From Echria macrotheca (lineage: Eukaryota; Ascomycota; Sordariomycetes; Sordariales; Schizotheciaceae): a DNA stretch of 64,000 nt. The translations under genes and the position numbers were made by a program. The stretch spans positions 1,674,001 through 1,738,000 of the forward strand of contig MU839831.1 of assembly GCA_030411725.1 (NCBI GenBank), written 5' to 3'. Positions 10,057 to 18,324 of the stretch are shown in pieces; positions within the stretch are counted from its first letter, which is position 1, and every line of letters begins with the position of its first letter. Under the pieces are notes generated by a model. That model had not been told where the DNA came from. It was given only the letters and a program-made list of their open reading frames with translations, and did not search any database.

Positions 10057-11079
10057 ATGGATACACCGGATACAACCGCTATCGCCGCCGAGGGCGATGT
10101 CACCTTGATCATCGGACAAGAACAAACCAGATATCGCGTCTCATCGGGAGTCCTGAAACAGTGCTCGCCGGTGTTTGCTTCTATGCTGAGCGAATCCTTC
10201 TCCGAAGGAAAGCATTTAGCAGATACCGGATCCATCGAGATCAAGCTACCGGAGGATAACCACGATGCCGCCCGGATCATGTTGATGGTCTTCCATGGCA
10301 GAAATGGCGAATTGCCCCTGACCCTCAACCCCGTGGTCATATTCGAAGTTGCAATTCTTGCTGACAAATATGACTGCCTGTCGGCAATGAGATTCGCCGG
10401 GCACTTGTGGTGTGTCGCAGATGAGCTCATGACCGAATACGACATCAGCGCCCGGTGGCTCGTCGCGATTGCTGCCTGTATTCTTGAAGACGAGGAAGCA
10501 TTCGCAAGAAGAACCGCCGATTTGATTCTCAATCACTCTGGAACATATTACGACTTGGCCAGGGCGAACGAAGGTCGCTACATGGCTTTCAATATGATGG
10601 GCTACAAGATGGCAGGTACGCTTGATCGTTTTCCACTTTTTCTGGACATAGCTGACGGAAAAATAGCCATGCTGGAGGCTGCAAGAGACCACTTGCAGAA
10701 GAGACTACTCACAGCACTCATCAAGCTAGAGCTTCGGCCGCTAGTTGACTTGACAACAACTAGCTGGAATCGCGTCCCGACTGAGCCGGATGAAATCCAA
10801 GGCCCGGTTCCTTCTGGGGCGACCCAGGAGGACAATTTCAACACTTATATGGACAAGGTCGACGTTCTGTCAACTTGTTCGTTGGCCCAGGCGCTGAACA
10901 TGATGGACAACATGGGATACTTACCTCCTGCTTCACCAGGTATGTATGATCCAACGACACGATGCTATTCGTTTAGCATCGAAACAGAGTCGATAAGAAA
11001 TGCCATCCAGGATGGAATCTGTCTTTGGTGCTTGCGCCATGGACCGGGCGATACCGAGAATGAACATCATGATGACTAG
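10057..11079 (+). CDS. BTB/POZ domain protein
   Basis: Fungal BTB/POZ protein of 323 residues. The BTB domain spans about residues 10-120: GDVTLIIGQEQTRYRVSSGV, then LKQCSPVFASMLSESFSEGK, followed by an IKLPEDNHDAARIML strand-helix. BTB domains dimerise and can recruit Cullin-3 ligases; the fungal members of this type are mostly of unknown function and commonly expanded. A 51-nt intron at 10616-10666 (GTACGC donor, AATAG acceptor, GCTGAC branch) is divisible by three; removing it joins MMGYKMA to AMLEAARDH. A GTATGT near 10939 is not used, because the downstream sequence aligns with the truncated copy at 12313-12851. The C-terminal ICLWCLRHG motif recurs in that copy as VCLKCVRFG. Start chosen at ATG 10057, the first in frame. 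Confidence 0.85.
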   Translation: MDTPDTTAIAAEGDVTLIIGQEQTRYRVSSGVLKQCSPVFASMLSESFSEGKHLADTGSIEIKLPEDNHDAARIMLMVFHGRNGELPLTLNPVVIFEVAILADKYDCLSAMRFAGHLWCVADELMTEYDISARWLVAIAACILEDEEAFARRTADLILNHSGTYYDLARANEGRYMAFNMMGYKMAGTLDRFPLFLDIADGKIAMLEAARDHLQKRLLTALIKLELRPLVDLTTTSWNRVPTEPDEIQGPVPSGATQEDNFNTYMDKVDVLSTCSLAQALNMMDNMGYLPPASPGMYDPTTRCYSFSIETESIRNAIQDGICLWCLRHGPGDTENEHHDD

Positions 11080-11515
11080 ATCATGACATTATAAAGAAAT
11101 GAAATCGAATTTCTGCGTTTAACTACTTGTTTCGATTATGCGTCCTTGCTCGTTCAACCGGGCCAGTGTTTCTTGTGAAAGCCAGCTGGTGAAGCGGGAG
11201 TCGAGTTTCGGTGAGATCGCTCGTTCCGCCGAGAGATCAATGCCAGCCACTCTTGCATTATATATACTTGTTTATTTGCGATTAAGTTTTCAAGCGCGCC
11301 TGTGTTAGGCAGGTGATGCCATATTCCCACATTTCTTTGAAGAAGAAGTGTTGTGGGGTGGGTGCCTTAGGCCCCACACCACCATATCTTCCATCCTGGA
11401 CCTTCCAGCCTTTTCCACCTTCTTCACCTTCGATCACCACCATAGCTCAGATAGATCTATGGATGAGTTCACCCACACACCCCCATCAAGAAGAGATATT
11501 TCCAGAAGAACAGAG
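11080..11515. other. Gap between the BTB gene and mobile elements
   Basis: This 436-bp stretch holds the BTB 3' end and sequence without a supported gene. A G/C-rich imperfect palindrome centred on CCTTAGG lies at about 11345-11385 (GTGGGGTGGGTG ... CCCCACACCAC) and could be the remnant of another small element. Confidence 0.4.
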
Positions 11516-11896
11516 TACCGCAAACATTCGCGAACAAGAGTTTACTCCACTTTTCTGGTCCTTGCCTGCTACAGCCAATAGATCAAGGCGCCGGAAGCTT
11601 CTGAGCAGGCCAAGCGTGCCTCACAATCTCGCAACAACTTTCCAGCCAACCGCTTCAGCTGCCGTTGTAAGGCTCCCCAGCGCTCCTCCAGCGATCCCGT
11701 CGTTAGCTTAAAGCCTTTTACCAGCTCCCTGGAGCGGTAGAAACGATTTAACTGGACTGAAAAGCGGGTTTCCTGGGGTGAAAGATTGCGAAGCGTGCTT
11801 ACCCTGCTCAGAGGCTTCCGGCGCCTTGATCTATTGGTTGTAGCAGGCAAGGACCAGAAAAGTGGAGTAAACTCTTGTTCGCGAATGTTTGCGGTA
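11516..11896. mobile_element. MITE-like element 1 with long inverted repeats, TA-flanked
   Basis: Arms at about 11518-11632 and 11782-11894 are inverted copies over roughly 115 bp. They start CCGCAAACATTCGCGAACAA on each end and differ by scattered, mostly transition, changes (for example CAGCC versus CAACC, AGCTT versus AGCCT). The 150 bp between them is unique. A TA dinucleotide flanks each end (11516-11517 and 11895-11896), as expected of a Tc1/mariner/pogo target-site duplication. No transposase is encoded, so this is a non-autonomous element or solo foldback. Transition-biased differences fit RIP or deamination decay; that part is inference. Confidence 0.75.
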
Positions 11897-11898
11897 TC

Positions 11899-12132
11899 TA
11901 CAATACAATCCATGAAAGTTTGTTAGCGTGGGACTTTGTCAGCGCTAAACGACGCCACGGTAGCTTTTGAGCACACTGAACCCTGCCAGAACCTTCGCAA
12001 AACCCTGCGCCAGGTCAGAAACCTTGCCAGAGCCCTTGTACTGGCGTTTTCCAGTTGAATTAATTGGTGGAAAACCCCTGCCTTATCCCTGTCCAAGTAC
12101 CACGCTAACAAACTTTCATGGATTGTATTGTA
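11899..12132. mobile_element. MITE-like element 2 with perfect 31-bp inverted repeats, TA-flanked
   Basis: A 230-bp element bounded by terminal inverted repeats at 11901-11931 and 12100-12130 that match at all 31 positions (starting CAATACAATCCATGAAAGTT) and continue imperfectly for about 10 more bases. It is flanked by TA on both sides (11899-11900 and 12131-12132). It has no coding capacity. The structure is that of a mariner-type MITE. Perfect repeat identity suggests a more recent insertion than element 1, which lies 2 bp to its left. Confidence 0.85.
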
Positions 12133-12312
12133 CTGCCATTGCGGACCTGTCACGGTTCTGACCCCTGAACCCTTGAATGACGTCATTTTCCATCATACGC
12201 GTTTACTTCCACACGCGCACAGCGCGACAATAGCTTTTTCCCTTTTGTTTTTTCTTCAGCTTGCAATAAACGTATTTACGTGGAACTTATTGGTGGCAAG
12301 CCACCAACTATT

Positions 12313-12851
12313 CTCGTACCTCGTGACAGGACCGCGCTGGGAGCTATTGTAATACCCGCCAACGAAGGTTACGACTTGCTAGTATTCGATAGAATCATTA
12401 TTTACCATCTGGCGGGCAAATAGTCTTGTACATCTTCTTGCGTCGTTGAACAGATGTGATAAGCCCCCTGCGGCTGCTAGCGGCCCGCCGTGGGGACATA
12501 CAGAAGGGTCTTCTCAGACCACTCCTCAAGCTGGAGATATCCTCTCAGCCAGGTGAGGAGGTTGGACTGGAGGAAGATCGGGCCCCCATCGAGAGGATGG
12601 TAACACCGCAGCTACTAGAGACCTACGTCGATAACCTAGTGGTTTTGGGTGAAAGCACCCTTGCGGACGCTTTCACTATGGCCAGAGCCCATCTTCCATA
12701 TGCTCCGCCCACGGAAAACCTAGATATGTCCTCCCGCGAGCGCGACTTTAACTTTGAACTCGATATCCTGCAACAGAATTGCGGGATCGAGTATGGAGTG
12801 TGCTTAAAGTGTGTTCGGTTTGGAACACCGCACGCTGGGCACACTGACTAG
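12313..12851 (+). pseudogene. 5'-truncated copy of the BTB gene
   Basis: The conceptual translation matches the C-terminal half of the BTB protein at 10057-11079. A first block (about 12313-12408) carries ANEGYDLLVFDRIIIYHLAG, against ANEGRYMAFNMMGYKMAG in the intact gene. A second block from about 12454 carries AARRGDIQKGLLRPLLKLE, against AARDHLQKRLLTALIKLE, and ends VCLKCVRFG against ICLWCLRHG. The blocks are separated at the position of the BTB intron, but the residual intron is only about 38 nt and its GT donor is GC. The N-terminal BTB domain is absent; upstream lies MITE-like element 2. There is no in-frame ATG start. The long C-terminal frame is intact, so expression as part of a chimeric transcript is possible. 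Confidence 0.75.
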
Positions 12852-13005
12852 AATTTGACACAGTAGGAGTAGCATAATAAGAGAAGAATAGGGAAGCGTA
12901 ATTCGCAAATTGCGTGGTGCCTTCTATATTGTTACATGTAAGCAACTCGATTAACACGGCCTGGAACATCTCCTTCACAAGGGATTTCCGCCCCTCACAA
13001 CCAAC

Positions 13006-13221
13006 ATGGACGGTATCAGTGCTCTCGTTAGCAACTTTGAGCATTACGGTTGATTTTTTTAGCTAAGGCGATACTCCGGTGGGTTCGAAGTCATCTACCT
13101 GGACAAGGCCCGCGGGCTAAATATCTCGGAGTACTTTCGGTCTGCATTTATTAAGGGGTCTGTCGCCATGTATTATGTGCAGGATGGGACTTGGTTTACC
13201 AACGGGACTGGTAGCTGGTAA
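13006..13221 (+). pseudogene. Decayed small gene remnant
   Basis: An ATG at 13006 opens a 15-codon frame (MDGISALVSNFEHYG) that stops after a tract resembling the end of an intron (TTTTTTTAG at 13054-13062). A second open segment follows at once (13063-13221; GGFEVIYLDKARGLNISEYF and onward, ending in TAA). The 14-15 bases between the segments are too short to splice, so this looks like a gene whose intron or flank was damaged. I do not recognise the protein. A further minus-strand open segment at about 13370-13510 (containing AHSMGINEPKYVSEYPECPN) may be an unrelated remnant. Confidence 0.3.
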
Positions 13222-13604
13222 TACATGATTGGACGTGTCCATATTAATCCAATGAGCGATCTTGTTTTGATGCGTTAACGAGGATCATCTGATGACCTTG
13301 CTTGACGACCTGTGGATGCTTAGGCATACACAGTTGTGTATCTAACAGCTCATCAGGATAATGCTATTGGCCCACCGGGACGACTTGGTTTGGGCATTCC
13401 GGGTACTCGGACACGTACTTGGGCTCGTTGATGCCCATCGAATGTGCGACCAGTAGGGCAACGACGGCGCGGCCCGACGATGTTGAATACCCGAGCGACG
13501 GCGAGCTCTCTTGTCGGGCTCAAAATTGCGGATTTATCACATCTCAATTTGGGCTCGGCAGCTCTTCCTCGTCATCTTGAATCTTCGCTCGCCAAATTTT
13601 CACC
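13222..13604. other. Gap upstream of the NACHT gene
   Basis: These 383 bp contain the minus-strand open remnant noted for 13370-13510 and, near the right end, the promoter of the NACHT gene. No complete gene is seen. Confidence 0.35.
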
Positions 13605-16600
13605 ATGGGCAGGGTAAGGCGCTTTGCAGCCCATGTCCTACACAGAGGGGGCGACGGCAAGCCTGCGGAATTCGGCACGGCCGGTCTTGTTCGATCAACC
13701 CTCGCACAGCCAGTTCTCCACCGCCCGCTGCCAACTCACAGTCCTGAGACAGGCATCCAGCCCGCCGACCTCGAGAAACACCCCGTGCTCGTTCCGATTC
13801 CAGAGGGTCCAAAACCCCTTGATACCCCTCCGCCGTCCCCCCTACAGGAGGACGCTTCCTCCTGTCGCGATCCAAGCATCTGGGCGCGCGCCTTTCGACA
13901 CTTTTGGCAGACCCGGCCCGAACTTGCAAAGCACTATGCCGAGCATCTCGAGTCCCTCGGTCGCGAAGCCGGAGACAGCAACGGCGCGGCTTCTTCAACC
14001 ACATTACAGACGATCGAGGGCATCGTGCAGAAGCTTCAACACCATCGAGAACAAAAGCAGTGGAAAATCTCTCTGGCAGGAACGGGGTGGGACATCAAGG
14101 TCCGCGAGCAGGCCGAGAAGTTCGCCAAGTTTCTGCTATGGTCCGATCCAATCGTCAAAAACGCCCTCAGCGCGCAGCCGTATGCCGCGCTGGCCTGGTC
14201 AGGTGTCTCGTTTGCCCTCTCCGTAAGTCTCCTCCACAAGGAAAAGCTTGCAGAAACCCGTGGCTGATAAGTTCTTCAACAACCAGCTCTTAACAACCGG
14301 CACGTCCCAGCACGCGGCCATGCTGCACGGATTCGACGTCGTCAACAACACGCTCGTCTACTGGCACGTCTGCGAGGAGACGTACCTCGGAACCCCGGAC
14401 CAGCCCGAGCACAAGGATCTCGTCGCGGTCGTGACGAAGCTGTACTCGCTCCTGATCGAGTACCAGGCGCGGGCCATCTCCCACCTCTCGCAGCGCCAGC
14501 TCGCGCGGGCCTGGGAGAAGATCGCCAACGGCAACGAATGGGTCGATCGGATCCGGCAGATCGAGGCCGAGAACGAGCGGTGCCGGAGGATGATCGACCC
14601 GCTGCGCGAGCGACAGATCCAGCAGCAGGCCAGCGAGCAGCTCCGTGTCATGCAGGAATCCCAGGTCATCCTCGGCGAGATCAGGGCGGCGCTCGACGAG
14701 GCGAGAACGCAGAGCCAGAGCCGGTACGAGGACAAGCTCGAGCGGGCTCTGCTTCAGGATCTCGCCTCCGGCTACGAGGGTTTCAAGAATCTGAACCCGC
14801 CAAGGGTGGGCGGGACGTGCGAGTGGTTCTTCAGGGACCAAGGGTTCCGAGAGTGGCGGGACAGAAGCACCTCCGGTGTCCTCTGGGTCTCGGCCGGGCC
14901 GGGCTGTGGGAAATCGGTCCTGTCCCGCGCTCTGATCGACGAGGGCCGCTTGTCCACCCATGTGACGACGTCGACGGTCTGCCATTTTTTCTTCAAGGAG
15001 GGCGACGAGCGGCGAACGTCCGCAGCGGCCGCTCTCTCGGCGATCGTGCACCAGCTCTTGACCCAAAGCGAAGATCCCAACCTCGTGAACGACGCGGTGC
15101 GAAGGCACAAGAGCTACGGTAACACCCTGGGCACCAACGTCTCGGAGCTTTGGCAGATTCTGGCTCATCACGTCAGCCGTCCCGAAGCCGGCGAGGTCAT
15201 CTGCGTGCTCGACGCGGTCGACGAGTGCGACGAGAACGACCGGGAGATCCTCTTCGCGCACATCCGGGCCTTGTACTCCTCCTGGAACGCCGAAGAGCGC
15301 GAACAACCTTCCGGCAGCCTCAAGTTTTTACTTACAAGCCGTCCACACGACGGGCTCGACCTGGTCCTGCGGCAGCTGTCCGAGACCGGAGCGCTCGTCC
15401 ACGTCGACGGCGACAAGGCGTCGGGCCTCATCGGCGACGAGATCAACCTCGTGATCGACACCAAACTGGCAGTCATCACGGCCGGGTTCGACGCGCAGGA
15501 CCGGGCGTGCATCGCGGCGCGGCTCAAGAGCATGCAGCACCGGACGTACCTCTGGCTCCACCTCGTGCTCGACATTGTCGAGAAGCGGCCGAGCCGGTTC
15601 GGCCGCGCCTGCGATCTGGAAGAGTTCCTGTCGACACTGCCGGTGGCCGTATCAGACGCGTACGAGCGCATCCTCGGCCGGACTTTGGAGCCGAGGCAGA
15701 CGCGGACTCTTCTGGGCCTGGTCCTCGCCGCGCAGCGGCCGCTCACCGTGGACGAGGCCAACATGGCGCTGACGCTCGCTCTGGATCTGGACAGAAACAA
15801 GAAACCGCCCGCCACACTCCAAGGGCTGCGGCCGTGGCCGGCCAACAGGTTCACCACGGTCGTGCAGAACCTGTGCGGTCTGCTCGTGAGTGTGACAGAC
15901 TCCAAGCTCTATCTGCTTCACCAATCTGCCCGGGACTTCCTGCTTGATCCTCCTCCAAGCCGTGGTGGAGGGCCAGATACTAAAGATGATACCAAGAAAG
16001 GGCGAGACGGATGGCAGGCGAGCATCTCCAGCGCACAGATTCACGAGACCATGTTCCGGGTATGCGCGCAGTATCTCGGTCTCGTTTCCGCCGCCGAAAC
16101 TGGTGGTGGGATGTCGGGGGGAGCAGAAGACGTATCACCGCCGCTGCCGCCCTTGTACTGGGGCGAAGAATACCACGCCCTCCAACAGCGATACCCGTTC
16201 CTCGCCTACGCCGCCGCATACTGGCCGACGCATTACCTCGCTGCTGCCCACAATGCATCCAGGGCAGCCAGGAGTGACATCACCGCCGCGGACGAACAAG
16301 ACGAGGAAGAACAAGCCCTATCGCTCTGTCAGCCCCAATACAGCCGCATCTGGCTCCCCCACCATCTCCAGTCGTCATACCTCCGCTGGTGGACATGGAC
16401 TCCCGTCGCGGTAGCGAGCTACTTTGGCCTCGCCCCCGTCGTTGCGAGACTCCTTCCCTCCTCCTCATCAGAACCCAAGCTCGATATCAACGCCAAATGC
16501 AGCGACTTCGGGACTGCGTTGCAAACTGCCGCTGCGGGGGGCCATGAAGCTGTTGTTCGTCTGCTTTTGACTCATGACAGCGATGCCGTGGATATAGCCA

Positions 16601-17052
16601 GCGCGATAACCATCGCCGCCGATCGCGGGCACCAGCATCTCGTCGCGCTGCTTTCTGGTTCTGGTTGTTCCGGGCCAGCTTCATGTTCAGCTTCCCATCC
16701 AGACTCGCATCATGATCTTCAAGATCCTCCCACGGTCAACTCCGGGGGAGGTGGCGACAGCGACAGATCTATCCATGTCCGCAGCGCGGCCAACATGGAC
16801 ATGGCTGCGATGTTCCCCGAGCCTTTTCGGTCGTTAGAGGATATCTCGGTTCAGGCTGGGCCGGGACCGCGACTGCACGAAGGCATGGCATCATCGTCAT
16901 CATCACGCAGGGGAACAGTTGCCAACGCTGATGAAGAGGGAAACTCCCTGTCGTCCTCGACACCATGGATAGGGGATGGAGTTGACGGAACATTTGTGGA
17001 TATGCCGGCTTGGGATATGTCCGGGATATCGTGGTTCGACGATGACTTTTAG
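13605..17052 (+). CDS. NACHT STAND NTPase (fungal NLR-like) with NWD-type N-terminal domain
   Basis: Two exons (13605-14222 and 14287-17052; 64-nt intron, GTAAGT donor, AACCAG acceptor) give 1127 residues. Residues about 85-400 match the N-terminal domain of NWD NACHT NTPases (NACHT_N), with the tell-tale AQPYAALAWSGVSFALS followed across the intron by the Gly-Thr-Ser segment. A short coiled coil follows. The NACHT domain has Walker A GPGCGKS (about 409-415) and Walker B VICVLDAVDECD (about 505-515), then TSRPHD (sensor-like). A winged-helix/AAA-lid region and two or three degenerate ankyrin repeats (about 940-1000) precede a Ser/Gly-rich tail. Fungal NACHT proteins are oligomerising signal-transducing ATPases linked to incompatibility and programmed death; a specific ligand cannot be inferred. 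The start is uncertain: ATG 13605 has a good CACC context, but ATGs in other frames follow within 20 bases. Confidence 0.87.
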
Positions 17053-17581
17053 CCTTTTAGCAGTGGCCCGTCTTCCTTATTTGATGATGTCGGAGTTCCG
17101 CGCGGAGACAAGCCGTTGGCGTGTACGTGGATAAGGATGTTCTATGCTCCCCTCGTCCAGGAGGAAAATGACTTTGGGGGTGGGAGGGAGCCATTCCTGT
17201 GGACAACGCATGTGATATACATTGGAAACACATTGCCTATGCAGAGAAATGATTATAAAATCCTGGTGCAATCTACAATCTGCCTTCCTTTCTTCCCCTG
17301 CTTGAACCGGTCCGAAATAAGCATCCATCTTCGCTGCCAGTGGTCGGCCTCTTGAATGTCCTGTCGGGGCAGGAGAGGAGAGTGATCTAGCAAGTCGAGT
17401 CGCTCGAGACATGTCCCAGTTTCTTAATAACATTTCACCACCCAACATCTCATCCATTCTCGTCGATCAATGCCAAAAATTAGATTGTCAATTCAATACC
17501 ATATATAAAAAATACCTAGGCAACCCCCCAACACCTTTCTCCGGCCTCCACACCCTCCAGTCCTTTCCTCAAACCGAGAAA
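17053..17581. other. Convergent 3' intergenic region
   Basis: This 529-bp stretch lies between the NACHT stop and the stop of the small minus-strand gene. It is AT-richer than its surroundings, with poly-C and T/A tracts near 17500-17530, and holds no supported gene. Confidence 0.5.
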
Positions 17582-17976
17582 TCATTTATCAGCAATCGGA
17601 AAGTTCTTTCCGGTCGCCTTCTTATACTGCTCCCGAATCGTATCCGAGATGCGCTCGTCCTTGGCCTGTTCCAACGCAGACTCGTTATTCTGCGGGCCCT
17701 GCTTGAAGACGTGTTCCTGGACCCAGTCGACACCTGTTTTATTTTGTGTCTCTCATTAGCAACCATCTCGGTGTTAGGGGGAGACAAAGAGAAAGACAAA
17801 CCCTTGTCCAGCCCATCCTCTTTGTGCTCGCCCGTCTGGCCACCGCCGGCCATGCCGCTCAGCTTGCCCATCAGTCCGCCCCCTGAGGAAGAGGTCGTCT
17901 GCTGGGTGGTTCCAGCGCCCTGGGTGTAGACGGGCTTGTTCTTCTCGGATTGCGTAAGCTTGTTGACGAAGTCCAT
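17582..17976 (-). CDS. Small conserved fungal protein (MDFVNKL family)
   Basis: Two exons (17802-17976 and 17582-17733; 68-nt intron 17734-17801, donor GTTTGT, acceptor AACAG) give a 108-residue soluble protein. It begins MDFVNKLTQSEKNK, has a Gly/Ser/Gln-rich middle (GGGLMGKLSGMAGGG), and a conserved C-terminus: EDGLDKGVDWVQEHVF, then QGPQNNESALEQAKDERISD, ending in TGKNFPIADK. This layout, an MDFVNKL start and a DKGVD(W/F)VQE helix, is what I recall from a widespread family of small filamentous-fungal proteins of unknown function, often regarded as stress- or conidiation-associated. That functional link is recollection, not seen here. Reading through the intron produces a basic, non-conserved tail, so the spliced form is preferred. 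Confidence 0.85.
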
Positions 17977-18324
17977 GGTGACGGAATAGGTTTTGGATTG
18001 GTGATTGATTTTGGGATTTGATTTTATCTTCGGTTTGTAAAAGAGCTGATGAATTGTTTTGGAGGGACGATTAGGCAGTGGTGGATTGATGGTTGATATA
18101 AGGGTCCATAGACCCCTCCAAAACAAAGGGATGTGATGTAATGGGGCCATGACATCACCGGTGCATCGCCTTGTTTATAACTGCCGTGTGCCGCTACAAG
18201 CTGACTGGTGCAACCCACAGTGTGATAAGGTACTTCAGCCGAAGGCGGAGATCGCAGAGCCTGGGAAGCCACCCATTAGCGATTACATGCCTGGGCGATA
18301 GGAGATTTTCACTCCTAAAGGCAC
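17977..18324. promoter_or_regulatory. Promoter of the small protein and 3' flank of the HET gene
   Basis: A 348-bp spacer upstream of the 108-residue protein; the HET gene on the same strand starts further right and ends at 18325. No gene or repeat is seen. The AT-rich segment at 17985-18065 likely contains the transcription start. Confidence 0.4.

Noticed and set aside
10939..10975. Candidate intron near the BTB C-terminus (GTATGT ... TTTAG)
   Set aside because: Only 37 nt, not frame-neutral, and the sequence aligns with the truncated BTB copy as coding.
13075..13105. GGGTTCGAAGTC resembling a tRNA B box
   Set aside because: Does not match GGTTCGANTCC fully and no cloverleaf or A box can be drawn around it.
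14290..15306. 338-codon antisense frame in the NACHT gene
   Set aside because: Codon-bias shadow of the Walker A/B-containing gene on the plus strand.
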